Origin: a bacterium
GTDB taxonomy: Bacteria; Patescibacteriota; Gracilibacteria; UBA1369; PNNO01
Direction: 5' to 3'
Length of the DNA stretch: 64,000 bases
Assembly (NCBI GenBank): GCA_013824265.1
Contig: PNNO01000005.1
Coordinates: forward strand, 186,001-250,000
The notes under the pieces are model-generated. The model was not told where the DNA came from. It saw only the letters and a program-made list of their open reading frames with translations, and ran no database searches. Below are positions 8,524-16,848 of this stretch, in pieces (position 1 is the stretch's first letter; each line of letters begins with the position of its first letter). Position numbers and translations under genes: made by a program.

Positions 8524-8531
8524 GGTATAAT
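8503..8531 (+). promoter_or_regulatory. Promoter of the 8561 SLH gene, overlapping the terminator
   Basis: TTGTTT (8503-8508) in the terminator loop, 17 bases, TATAAT (8526-8531) preceded by TTGG. The RNA start near 8538 gives a leader of about 23 bases. Confidence 0.75.
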
Positions 8532-8560
8532 TAAAAAAAATAAAAATTAAAAATAACAAA

Positions 8561-11545
8561 ATGAAAACATCAAAAACTCTTACTCTGTTTATTGGTTTTC
8601 TAACAGCTTTGACCTGTTACGGGCAAACATCTTTTGCCGCTACTTGGAGTAGATTCTTTGATTCTGCTGCAAGCGGGTTTGACGAAGTTAGTTTCGTCTC
8701 AGCCGAATCTGACGGGACTTTTTTTGTGTCTGGGTATTTTGATGATGATAATTTCCTTGTGCAAAGACTCGATGCAAACGGGGATCCTTTGTGGCAAAGG
8801 TATTACAATGCGTCAGGTAACGATCGATTATATAGCGGAAAAAAAACTTCTGATGGTGGTTATGTGCTTGTTGGAGAAACGGACTTGTCGGGAGATAAAG
8901 ATTTAATGGTCGTTAAGATTGATTACAGCGGTAACGTAACTTGGAGTAAAAGATATGGAGCCGTGGGATCGGATGAAGTTGGTTTTGAAATAATTCAATC
9001 ATCTGACGGAGGATATGTTGCAATAGGCAATACAAATTTAAATGATGGAGTTGCCGGCGTAGACATATACATAGTAAAAATTTCTTCAACCGGTGTCTTG
9101 CAGTGGGATTCAACTTATGGAGGAGATCCATCAATAATTGGGAATGATGATTTGGATTATATATACGATATAAAGGAAAATCTTGATGGCTCGTATACGG
9201 CCGTTGGGACAACTTATTCATTTGGGGGTGTATTGGATAATGAACATGATGGACTGATATTGCATATTAAAAGTGATGGAACTCTTGATCCTTTAAAACC
9301 GAGTGAAACATATAGAAATTTAATTACTCCTTCCGTTCCGTTTAACAGTTCAATCTTTTTTGAATCGATTTCCGATTCTGTCTCTGTTGGAGGATATACT
9401 GTTTCAGGAATGGTACATCAGGACAATGGAGGTAACATATACGAAGGGCTTGTTATGTCTTTTGATTCACTTGGAAATATAAGGTGGAGCAATATGTATG
9501 GAGATGGAACTACCGAGGAAGATCGTTTTGAGACTCATAAAATGTTGGGGTCAGTAGATGTTTTAATTGCTGAAACTGATATTTTTAGTACGGCAAGTTT
9601 TGATTCTATGATGGTTGCAATTGACGATTTTACGGGTAATTTCCAGTCTGCTGTTGTGCATACGGATAATTCTTATATGCCTTCGATCCCAAATTTTCTA
9701 CTCGCATTCGATACTACCTCTGATGGGGGATTTGTATTTGTCGGAAGGCAAAACTTCCCAGGCGGAGGGAAAAAGAATTCAGATATGTGGGTTTTGAAGA
9801 CAAATTCAAATTTTGGAATGGATGATATTAACTGTAGTAACAACCAAAGTGTTGTCCTAACCCAGACGCCAATTACGTTTACTGTTTCAAATCCTACGGT
9901 TATTACGCAAACATCGATAGGTACGGAAAATAATATTTTATTGGGAGAAACTTCTCCTTCAGTTTTAATGAATTCTTTTTGTGCTTCATGTTTTGTTGTA
10001 AGCGGAAGTGATCCGGTTGATGCCGGGACTGTAAATGAACTTACAATAGATGTTTTAAATACATGGGGAAACTACGCGGATTTGTATACAGGTGTTTATA
10101 ATTTGATATTTTCGGGGCTTGGAAGTGTTGGAGGGAATAACCCGGAAGTTGAAGGTGCGGACTTTGGTTTAAGCACGCCAGTAAGTTTTACAAATGGACA
10201 ATCTGATGCTCTTGCCGCTACTTTAATTGCTTATAAAGCTGAAACATCAACTGTTGATGTTACGGATGGAGTGGCGGATAGTTCTTTGGTTTCATGCGCA
10301 GGTGGTCTTCCTTTAACTGTTAACGGACTTGGATTAAGCGGATATCAACTCTCCGCAACGTCTCCGCAGACGGTTGGGACAGGATGGACCGAAACCGTGC
10401 AAGCTGTTGATATGTACGGAAATGTACGCACTGCTGATAATCATTCTTTTAATGTTACAAACAGTGGAAGTGCGACGTTCTTTACGAATGGGACATTTTC
10501 AATACCTACGGCCACATACACTTTGATAAGCGGAGTGGCCAGTATATTTTTGAATGACAACAATGCCGAGACTATAACAATAACCGCTGATGATGGAACT
10601 TTTAACGGAACAAGCGGACCTATAGTTGTTAATCCTAAAGCTCCGGTTGCAGGAGGACGTCCTTCGGGGGGCGGTGGATCTGCGCCTTTGCCTGCAAGTA
10701 CAACATTGCGATCGTCGGCCGAGGAAGCTTCATATGAAACTTTGAGCTGTCTTAAAAAACAAACTCCGGAATATTTGTTTTCCGATACATCGGGGCACTT
10801 TGGAGAGAGTGCTATAAACCTTCTTGCAGAGACTTTGAGTGATTCAATGTATGTAACGGTTGGGTATTCCGATTCGAATAATTCTCATGAATTCAGGCCG
10901 GATCAGCCTGTGACGAGAGCTGAATTCCTTAAAATGGCAATGACATCAAACTGTGTATCATTAAAATCATTTAATTCGGGAAGTAGTTCGGATAAGACGT
11001 TTGCTGATATATCTTTGGACAGCAATGCCTGGTACAAAGATTTCGTTTATTCGGCAGCCGAATCAGGAATAGTAAGTGGATATACTGACGGAACTTTTGG
11101 CCCTGATAAAGCTATTACAAGAGCTGAGGCGACAAAAATTCTTGTTAATGTTCAGCATCTTATGGATGAAGGATATAAGGGGACAAAGTACTTTGATGAT
11201 GTTGAAGAATCTGATTGGTACTTTGACTATGTTTCTTCAGGAAAGGAAAATGAGCTTATATATGGAGCCGAGGATGGCGAGGGGAAATCCGTATTTAATC
11301 CAAATAATAATATAAGCAGGGCTGAAACGGCCTTGATACTTGTTAGGATTTTTAATCTTCGAGATTACGTAAGTTTTACAGGTAGTAATGCTGAAGATTA
11401 TGAATATGTATCAAAAAGCGATATGCAGGCCTCTCTTTTGTCCGTAGGTTCTGAAGGAATCATAATTCCTTTGTTAATTGGACTTGGTGCAGGAGGAACC
11501 GGATTGACGGTTTATTTAAGAGGTCAGAGAAAAGGTAAAAAATAG
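8561..11545 (+). CDS. Large SLH-domain surface protein with beta-propeller-like N-terminus
   Basis: 994 residues. Signal peptide 1-27. Residues about 30-430 hold repeated units of the delta-60 / propeller type (SDGGYVLVGETD, SSDGGYVAIGNTN, TSDGGFVFVGRQN, each followed by a VKI...G...W strand). Residues 430-690 look like Ig-like surface domains. A glycine-rich linker (PVAGGRPSGGGGSAPLPAS, bases 10643-10693) precedes three SLH repeats at about 740-930 (SRAEFLKMA, GIVSGYTDGTFGPDKAITRAEATKIL, ISRAETALILVRIF). The end is GSEGIIIPLLIGLGAGGTG then LRGQRKGKK, a membrane helix with a basic tail, unusual after SLH repeats. Likely an adhesin or structural S-layer-associated protein. Confidence 0.9.
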   Translation: MKTSKTLTLFIGFLTALTCYGQTSFAATWSRFFDSAASGFDEVSFVSAESDGTFFVSGYFDDDNFLVQRLDANGDPLWQRYYNASGNDRLYSGKKTSDGGYVLVGETDLSGDKDLMVVKIDYSGNVTWSKRYGAVGSDEVGFEIIQSSDGGYVAIGNTNLNDGVAGVDIYIVKISSTGVLQWDSTYGGDPSIIGNDDLDYIYDIKENLDGSYTAVGTTYSFGGVLDNEHDGLILHIKSDGTLDPLKPSETYRNLITPSVPFNSSIFFESISDSVSVGGYTVSGMVHQDNGGNIYEGLVMSFDSLGNIRWSNMYGDGTTEEDRFETHKMLGSVDVLIAETDIFSTASFDSMMVAIDDFTGNFQSAVVHTDNSYMPSIPNFLLAFDTTSDGGFVFVGRQNFPGGGKKNSDMWVLKTNSNFGMDDINCSNNQSVVLTQTPITFTVSNPTVITQTSIGTENNILLGETSPSVLMNSFCASCFVVSGSDPVDAGTVNELTIDVLNTWGNYADLYTGVYNLIFSGLGSVGGNNPEVEGADFGLSTPVSFTNGQSDALAATLIAYKAETSTVDVTDGVADSSLVSCAGGLPLTVNGLGLSGYQLSATSPQTVGTGWTETVQAVDMYGNVRTADNHSFNVTNSGSATFFTNGTFSIPTATYTLISGVASIFLNDNNAETITITADDGTFNGTSGPIVVNPKAPVAGGRPSGGGGSAPLPASTTLRSSAEEASYETLSCLKKQTPEYLFSDTSGHFGESAINLLAETLSDSMYVTVGYSDSNNSHEFRPDQPVTRAEFLKMAMTSNCVSLKSFNSGSSSDKTFADISLDSNAWYKDFVYSAAESGIVSGYTDGTFGPDKAITRAEATKILVNVQHLMDEGYKGTKYFDDVEESDWYFDYVSSGKENELIYGAEDGEGKSVFNPNNNISRAETALILVRIFNLRDYVSFTGSNAEDYEYVSKSDMQASLLSVGSEGIIIPLLIGLGAGGTGLTVYLRGQRKGKK

Positions 11546-11594
11546 TAGTAAGAAATAAAGCTGTTGCACAAAAGCATCTTTATTGTGTGAGTGT

Positions 11595-11623
11595 TTGCCA
11601 AATCCATTGGTTTTTAATATTGT
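11595..11623 (+). promoter_or_regulatory. Promoter of the 11683 SLH gene
   Basis: TTGCCA (11595-11600), 17 bases, TATTGT (11618-11623). The RNA start near 11630 leaves a leader of about 50 bases, so the two giant surface proteins can be expressed separately. Confidence 0.65.
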
Positions 11624-11682
11624 TGTTTTGGTCTTTATTGAAACAAAAGATCGAAGCCTCAATAACTTAAACCAAGTAAAAA

Positions 11683-14397
11683 ATGAAAGCCTCTCTGATC
11701 AAATTCTTTTATGTGCTCAGCGCAGTTTTTTTGTATTCGCTAATGGCCACATCAACCGCTTTTGCGGCTACGATTGTGGTTGATACTCCGGGACACCCTT
11801 CGGTTCCTGTGCTTCCTGCTTTGCCGGGAGATTGCGACACTGCTGTACTTAATGACTGTTCATTTGAAGAAGCTATAACCAAGGCGAACAAAGATGCCGG
11901 GGCTGATGACATAGTTTTTAATATGCTTGGATTTTTTCCAAGCTGGAGTTTGAATATATCGGCTCCTATTGCAATTACAGAGGCACTTACAATAGATGGT
12001 TATACTCAGCCATGGACATCAACACCTAACACTGTTCCTGCCCCAGGGCTTAGCGATGCAATATTAAATGTGATGATAGATGGAAGCGGGCTTAAACCCG
12101 GTGAGAATTGTTTTGATATAAACACTCTTGCCGCTGGAGATCCGGTTTTAATTAAGGGTCTGGCGATAGGGAACTGTCCTAATCATGGTATGAATATAAC
12201 TGGTTCAAACATTACAATTCAGGGGAGTTATATAGGAACAAGACTTAACGGTACTGTTGCAGCTCCAAATGGTGGCGACGGGATATATGTTGATTTAGCC
12301 CATGATATATTTATAGGAGGGGCCAATCCGGCTGACAGAAACGTGATTTCAGGGAATGTCGGAAACGGGATAATGTTCTCGGACAGTGTTAATGGAAGTG
12401 ATATAGAAGGAAATTTTATAGGTCTTGATAAAACAGGGTTGGTTGGGCTTGGAAACGGTGGACATGGAGTGTCGATGGGGGACAGAAAGTCGCCTGTATC
12501 AATAAGCGGTAATAATGTAGGAAATGGGCCTTCGGATTTGGGTGACGGTAAAAGAAATTACATCTCCGGAAATGCGCTTGCCGGAGTATATGCTTCAGGA
12601 ACTTGGACTACAAAAGCGTTTGGATGGGTGCAGGTAGACAACAACTATATAGGAACGGATGTTAATGGAACTGTGGCGATTCCTAATATTTTTGGTGGAG
12701 TTATAGGAGAAATAACTGACGATTTTAAAATTCAGAATAATCTTATATCAGGGAATAAGGGGCATGGTGTATGGATGTTTGCGGACACTCCAAACTTGCT
12801 TCATTCTAATAGAAATGGAATTTTTTCAAATAAAATCGGGACGGATTCAACAGGATTGAATGCGCTTGGGAATGGTGGTGCCGGAGTTTATTTTGGGGAC
12901 GGGATGAATCGTAATTATATTGGAGATTCAAGTATCGTCGGATCTGGAAATATTATCGCCTTTAACCGAGGAAAAGGCGTTATAATATATGAAGACATCG
13001 CCAAATTTACCGTTGATGATAATAAAATTGAGACAAACTCAATTTTTGGAAATACAGGGTTGGGAATAGACCTTGATAATGACGGAGTAACGCTTAATGA
13101 CGCAAATGATGCTGATACGGGAGCAAACAGCCTGCAAAATTATCCTATAGTTGAATCTGCCCTTTATGCAGGTGGAAATACAACTATTACAGGATCTTTG
13201 CACAGCGTGCCTTTAAGAGATAATTACAGGATTGAGGTGTTTTCAAATAATACAGCCGACCCTACGGGGTATGGAGAAGGGGAGACATATCTTGGTTCAA
13301 CAACAATAGCTGCTCTTGATGCTTTTGGTGACGGGACCTTCTCTGTTGTTGTTGCCGGTGATTATTCCGGAAAGTTTATAACTGCCACTGCTACTGATAA
13401 ATCTTTATACACTTCCGAATTTGGGCCAATGCTAGATGGAGATCTTTCTGTTACAAAGACTTCTACTGGAGCTACAAAACAAGGGGATAACGTAACATTT
13501 ACAATTACCGTATCGAATTCTGCCGGACCAAATAACGCTTCGAGTGTTCAGGTTAAGGACCTTTTAAGCGGATTTACTTTTGCATCATCGACTGCTTCTC
13601 AGGGAACATATACAAGTTCAACCGGAATTTGGGATGTTGGAACTTTAACTTTTGGAAGTAGCGCAACGTTAACAATAAGCGCACAGGTAAGTTCATGTGG
13701 AAATTTGTCCAATACGGCAAGTATTACAAGATCAGGCCAGTTTGACGGTAATACGGCGAACAACACTTCTACCGTGAATTTGGCTGGCATTACATGCACT
13801 CCTGTTGCCGGAGGAAGACCAACCGGAGGAGGATCCGGAGCGCCTTTGCCGGGTTCTGCAGCCTTAACCGATGAAGTAGGTGGAGAAGTAATCGCAGATA
13901 AATACTGCACTGATTATACTTTCTCTCCAAAGGAAGCTGGTAAAATAACTCGTTATGAATTTGCAAAATTAATGCTGGATTTTAATTGTTATGAAACTCC
14001 ACAGAGTATGCCGGAAGGAGAAAAATCATTCACGGACTATCCAAGAGGAGGTGTGTATGAAGATCCTGAAGTTAAGGCGGCTTTGATTGCAATGTACTTT
14101 GCTGCTGACGAGGGGATTTTAGGTGGATATCCGGACGGAACTTTGAGGCCTTTTGAACCTGTTGTTTATGCCGAAGCTTCAAAGATTTTGTACAACTCAA
14201 TAAACGGGAATTCGCTAAATTATGCGCCTGTGTTTACTTTGCTTCCTAAGAATCTTAATGGTATTGAGTGGTTCTTTAAATATTTCATCTTCTTGATAGA
14301 TCTTGTTGATGACGATTATTTAAATCCATCAGACGTTGTGTCGGACATGGATGCTAAGCGGATGGTAGACTTTGTTTTGGAAAAGTATCCAAAGTAA
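11683..14397 (+). CDS. Large surface protein: beta-helix, DUF11 and SLH domains
   Basis: 904 residues. Signal peptide about 1-28 (ending TAFAAT). The N-terminal part starts with a cap typical of outer-surface beta-helix proteins (CSFEEAITKANKDAGADDIVF) and continues with many short repeats (NVISGNVGNGI, NFIGLDKTG, NYIGTDVNGTVAIPN, NLISGNKGHGV) as a right-handed parallel beta-helix to about 470. About residues 585-705 form a DUF11 domain (DLSVTKTSTGATKQGDNVTF... TLTISAQVSSCGN). The linker PVAGGRPTGGGSGAPLPGS (bases 13801-13851) is nearly the same as in the preceding gene. One clear SLH repeat (GILGGYPDGTLRPFEPVVYAEASKIL) with weaker flanks ends the protein. Role: adhesion or polymer binding, inferred. 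Confidence 0.9.
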   Translation: MKASLIKFFYVLSAVFLYSLMATSTAFAATIVVDTPGHPSVPVLPALPGDCDTAVLNDCSFEEAITKANKDAGADDIVFNMLGFFPSWSLNISAPIAITEALTIDGYTQPWTSTPNTVPAPGLSDAILNVMIDGSGLKPGENCFDINTLAAGDPVLIKGLAIGNCPNHGMNITGSNITIQGSYIGTRLNGTVAAPNGGDGIYVDLAHDIFIGGANPADRNVISGNVGNGIMFSDSVNGSDIEGNFIGLDKTGLVGLGNGGHGVSMGDRKSPVSISGNNVGNGPSDLGDGKRNYISGNALAGVYASGTWTTKAFGWVQVDNNYIGTDVNGTVAIPNIFGGVIGEITDDFKIQNNLISGNKGHGVWMFADTPNLLHSNRNGIFSNKIGTDSTGLNALGNGGAGVYFGDGMNRNYIGDSSIVGSGNIIAFNRGKGVIIYEDIAKFTVDDNKIETNSIFGNTGLGIDLDNDGVTLNDANDADTGANSLQNYPIVESALYAGGNTTITGSLHSVPLRDNYRIEVFSNNTADPTGYGEGETYLGSTTIAALDAFGDGTFSVVVAGDYSGKFITATATDKSLYTSEFGPMLDGDLSVTKTSTGATKQGDNVTFTITVSNSAGPNNASSVQVKDLLSGFTFASSTASQGTYTSSTGIWDVGTLTFGSSATLTISAQVSSCGNLSNTASITRSGQFDGNTANNTSTVNLAGITCTPVAGGRPTGGGSGAPLPGSAALTDEVGGEVIADKYCTDYTFSPKEAGKITRYEFAKLMLDFNCYETPQSMPEGEKSFTDYPRGGVYEDPEVKAALIAMYFAADEGILGGYPDGTLRPFEPVVYAEASKILYNSINGNSLNYAPVFTLLPKNLNGIEWFFKYFIFLIDLVDDDYLNPSDVVSDMDAKRMVDFVLEKYPK

Positions 14398-14408
14398 ATA
14401 AAGGGATC

Positions 14409-14603
14409 TTATCCGGCTGGAGGTCTTGGATATTTTGAATTTCCCTTGGCTACTTTCTTAATATTACGCCATACACTGAAACAGAATTGTCTTACAGATA
14501 CGTCTATTTCATCACTATCTTCTTCTTCGTCGCCATCTTCTCTATGTGAGTCTGCATATGAGCCTGCTTTATCAAGATCTCTTTCTTTTTCATAGTCTGA
14601 CAT
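14409..14603 (-). CDS. Small hypothetical protein
   Basis: 64 residues from ATG 14603 (the frame stays open to 14639). Very acidic middle (DGDEEEDSDEIDVS), then an amphipathic basic end (FCFSVWRNIKKVAKGNSKYPRPPAG). No family recognised. It lies convergent to the giant SLH gene, 11 bases past its stop. It could be a real small protein or chance; only its compositional character and the tight packing support it. Confidence 0.4.
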   Translation of the reverse strand: MSDYEKERDLDKAGSYADSHREDGDEEEDSDEIDVSVRQFCFSVWRNIKKVAKGNSKYPRPPAG

Positions 14604-14653
14604 AGTCAGATTGATTAAAATTGGAACTAATTGTACCACTTGTATTCAGGCTA

Positions 14654-14682
14654 TTCAATATCTCATACAAATGTGCTATGTT
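14654..14682 (+). promoter_or_regulatory. Promoter of the DUF378 gene
   Basis: TTCAAT (14654-14659), 17 bases, TATGTT (14677-14682) with an extended TGC in front. Leader about 21 bases. Confidence 0.5.
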
Positions 14683-14709
14683 ATTGGCAAGTAATCTTAA
14701 CCCTCTCTT

Positions 14710-14925
14710 ATGAAAGCATTAGGCGTTGTAGCATTGCTTTTGACGGTTGTCGGAGCCCTAAACTGGGGTCTTTACGGCATCGGAGGATTTGCCGGAGTGA
14801 ATTTGAACCTGGTAAATCTTGTTTTGGGATCTTTCCCAACAGTTGAAGGAATCGTTTATATCCTTGTTGGTGTTTGCGGACTTGCTGTTGGAGTTGCTCA
14901 TGTTACAAAGAAATGCCATATGTAG
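14710..14925 (+). CDS. DUF378 small membrane protein
   Basis: 71 residues with two membrane helices (ALGVVALLLTVVGALNWGLYGI and IVYILVGVCGLAVGVAHV). The GALNWGLYG motif and overall length match the DUF378 family of small inner-membrane proteins of unknown function found across bacteria. A monocistronic unit: its own promoter upstream and a strong terminator 34 bases after the stop. Confidence 0.9.
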   Translation: MKALGVVALLLTVVGALNWGLYGIGGFAGVNLNLVNLVLGSFPTVEGIVYILVGVCGLAVGVAHVTKKCHM

Positions 14926-14958
14926 TCTTAATTAAGGCTGACTTGTGAAAATTAAAAG

Positions 14959-14993
14959 ACCCGGTTAGCGTTTGTTCGCAGCCGGGTTTTTTT
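14959..14993 (+). terminator. Intrinsic terminator of the DUF378 gene
   Basis: ACCCGG (14959-14964) pairs with CCGGGT (14982-14987), followed by seven T. Confidence 0.85.
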
Positions 14994-15007
14994 GTGTGAT
15001 TTGCATG

Positions 15008-15060
15008 AAAAAGAGGGGCCGGCGACAATCAACTTGCGGTTGAAAGCACCGGTCCCAGAG
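15008..15060 (-). terminator. Long GC-rich terminator of the 15088 gene
   Basis: Read on the minus strand, GGGACCGGTGC pairs imperfectly with the GTCGCCGGCCCC end, with inner TTCAAC/GTTGAT pairing around CGCAA, then CTCTTTTT. The long GC-rich stem is unlike the short AT-rich terminators elsewhere in the window and matches the unusual composition of its gene. Confidence 0.75.
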
Positions 15061-15087
15061 TAGTCCATTCGCTCATTTAAGACGAGA

Positions 15088-15597
15088 CTACCCGATGAAT
15101 TCGGCAGTTCTCTCGATTTCGTCGACTTTCGCGTAGACCTCCCAGAACTTGGTTGCGATTGCAACCAGGGACTCGTCGACATTGGCGGTTTCAAGCTCGG
15201 CGGAAGGTTCCTCGTCTCGCTCAAGCCAGAGCTTCCCGTCACGTCCGGCGCGGAGCCAGCCGGCGGACACGGGCGGATGATGGGAATTGCTCCAGTCGTC
15301 GGCGCGGGCATTTCTATAAGTTGCCGGGACCAGGAAGTGATCGGGGAGGGTTTTGGTGAAGAAGCAGTACAGAGTGGGATTCATTTCGTGGCTGAAAGCG
15401 GGGGTGAAATAGAATTCAAGTGCTACCCCGTTAGCTCTCAAATTTACGGGGGAGACATGCATGGTACTTCCCGAATATTTGATGACAACGGGGACGCACA
15501 GTTCTTTCCCGGTCTTGCTGTACGCGACAAAATTTTTACGTTTGGGCTCGGTGTAAACGATTTTTTCAACTCTAGGATGGTGATTCTTCTCAGTCAT
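15088..15597 (-). CDS. GC-rich hypothetical protein, probably acquired
   Basis: 169 residues, no family recognised, no signal peptide or membrane helix. The sequence mixes a beta-like first half (KNFVAYSKTGKELCVPVVIKY, VALEFYFTPAF) with a helical end (LVAIATKFWEVYAKVDEIERTAEFI) and contains HHPPVSAGWLRAGRDGKLWLER. Codon use is visibly richer in G and C (about 55% by eye against under 40% around it). It has a proper ribosome site (AAGAGGTG) before ATG 15597, its own long terminator, and a palindrome upstream (15636-15659). The whole 15.0-15.7 kb unit looks like a self-contained transferred cassette. Confidence 0.72.
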   Translation of the reverse strand: MTEKNHHPRVEKIVYTEPKRKNFVAYSKTGKELCVPVVIKYSGSTMHVSPVNLRANGVALEFYFTPAFSHEMNPTLYCFFTKTLPDHFLVPATYRNARADDWSNSHHPPVSAGWLRAGRDGKLWLERDEEPSAELETANVDESLVAIATKFWEVYAKVDEIERTAEFIG

Positions 15598-15635
15598 AAC
15601 GCACCTCTTACTGTTTGGCGAAGATTAGGCTGATT

Positions 15636-15659
15636 GCATACATGCCAAAAAATGTATGC
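15636..15659. promoter_or_regulatory. Palindrome upstream of the GC-rich gene
   Basis: GCATACAT (15636-15643) and ATGTATGC (15652-15659), perfect 8-base arms around 8 bases, 39 bases upstream of the 15597 start. It could be an operator or a 5' leader hairpin. Confidence 0.5.
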
Positions 15660-15783
15660 CAGCGCGAAAAAAAATGAGCGGATTTTCAAAAAACAAAATG
15701 GACAGTCTTTTAACGATGAATAGTCTCAAAGTGAAAAATTTTGGACGAAACATACCAAAAAAACCGGACGGATTTTAAGGGAA

Positions 15784-16197
15784 TTATTGGCTTGAGTCAA
15801 CAGATTTTCGAAGTTCTTTCTTCTCGCCTCTTTGTCTTTTTGCCTCAAGCATCTTTTCTTTTGCCTTTTTTGAACGTCTGTTTTTTTGCTTTCTGATTTT
15901 GAAAATTTTCTTTGCGTGTTCCGATTCTTCGCCTTTTACTTCGTCTTCAATTTTATCTATTAAAAGTTTGTAAGCGGTCATCCTGTTTTTAATTTGTTCG
16001 CGGTGTTCCTGGCAACGAACTTCTATTTCGGTTGGAATGTGTTTAAGCCTTACCGTGCTTGAAGTTTTATTAACTTTTTGTCCGCCATGGCCACTGCCTC
16101 TAATAAAAAATTCCTCAATATCTCCGGGCTTTATATTGAGCTCTTGAGCTTTTTGAAGTGTTCTGGGTTTTAAATTTACGGGGAAATCATCATTCAT
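15784..16197 (-). CDS. Peptide chain release factor-like protein (GGQ domain only)
   Basis: 137 residues holding one RF-1-type peptidyl-tRNA hydrolase domain, with G38-G39-Q40 in SGHGGQKVNKTSSTVRLKH, the loop that triggers ester hydrolysis in the ribosomal A site. The stop-codon-reading domains of RF1/RF2 are absent. The tail is long and basic (KIRKQKNRRSKKAKEKMLEAKRQRGEKK), as in ArfB/YaeJ or RFH-like rescue factors, which use such tails to enter the mRNA channel of stalled ribosomes. A ribosome-rescue role is therefore likely; ArfB itself versus another GGQ paralogue is not settled. Confidence 0.88.
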   Translation of the reverse strand: MNDDFPVNLKPRTLQKAQELNIKPGDIEEFFIRGSGHGGQKVNKTSSTVRLKHIPTEIEVRCQEHREQIKNRMTAYKLLIDKIEDEVKGEESEHAKKIFKIRKQKNRRSKKAKEKMLEAKRQRGEKKELRKSVDSSQ

Positions 16198-16205
16198 GCT
16201 TCCAT

Positions 16206-16233
16206 TTTACTACAAAATAAACTTCTGTATAAT
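16206..16233 (+). promoter_or_regulatory. Promoter of tsaB, placed for a leaderless mRNA
   Basis: TTTACT (16206-16211), 16 bases, TATAAT (16228-16233). Only six bases separate the -10 from ATG 16240, so the RNA should start at or next to the start codon. Confidence 0.65.
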
Positions 16234-16239
16234 CTAGTC

Positions 16240-16842
16240 ATGATTTTGGGACTTAATACAGCTACGACAATAACTTACATAACCCTTGTAAACGAGGGGA
16301 AAGTTGTTGATGAAAAATCCTGGACGGCCGAGCAAAACGAGGCAGAAACTTTGCTTCCGGAGCTTCAAAAAATGCTCGATAAAAATAATCTAAAATGGAA
16401 TGATCTTGATGAGATTGCTGTTATAACCGGCCCGGGTCCTTTTACGGCGCTTCGTGTTTCCGTAGCTATCGCCAATGCAATTGCGTATAGCATTAAGGCC
16501 CCTATTCTGGATATTCCCGCCGAGGATTTTTGGAGGACAAGAGCCGGAGATGAATTTGCCGTTTACGCAGGTGGAAACAAGATTTATTACCATGGCAATC
16601 TGCTTGAAGCGGACGATTTTTTGTCGCAAATAAAAAGTGGAATGACGATTGCAGGGCAGCTAAAGAGCGCTCATCTTGAAGAAATTAAATCTCGCGGAGG
16701 AGAGTATACTGAAGAGGAAAAATTAAAAACTCTTGGCGAATTTCTTGTCGAAAATGAAGGTAAATTTGAAAAGAAAAGTATTGTAAAACCAAGGTATTTT
16801 AGCAAGCCACACATAACTGTAAGTAAAAAAAATTATAAATAA
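16240..16842 (+). CDS. tsaB: tRNA N6-threonylcarbamoyladenosine synthesis protein TsaB
   Basis: 200 residues; the scaffold partner of TsaD in making t6A37 of ANN-decoding tRNAs. The ASKHA-type N-terminus is clear: MILGLNTATTITYITLVNEGKVV, NEAETLLPELQKML and the family hallmark ITGPGPFTALRVSVAIANAIAY. The C-terminal part is shortened and divergent, as usual for TsaB. It is followed after 6 bases by rsmI, so the two RNA-modification genes form one transcript, apparently beginning leaderless at the ATG. Confidence 0.92.
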   Translation: MILGLNTATTITYITLVNEGKVVDEKSWTAEQNEAETLLPELQKMLDKNNLKWNDLDEIAVITGPGPFTALRVSVAIANAIAYSIKAPILDIPAEDFWRTRAGDEFAVYAGGNKIYYHGNLLEADDFLSQIKSGMTIAGQLKSAHLEEIKSRGGEYTEEEKLKTLGEFLVENEGKFEKKSIVKPRYFSKPHITVSKKNYK

Positions 16843-16848
16843 TTAAAC

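Noticed and set aside
11554-11584. AATAAAG/CTTTATT hairpin after the 8561 gene as a terminator
   Set aside because: Stem is all A-T except one G-C pair, loop is 17 bases and there is no T run; too weak.
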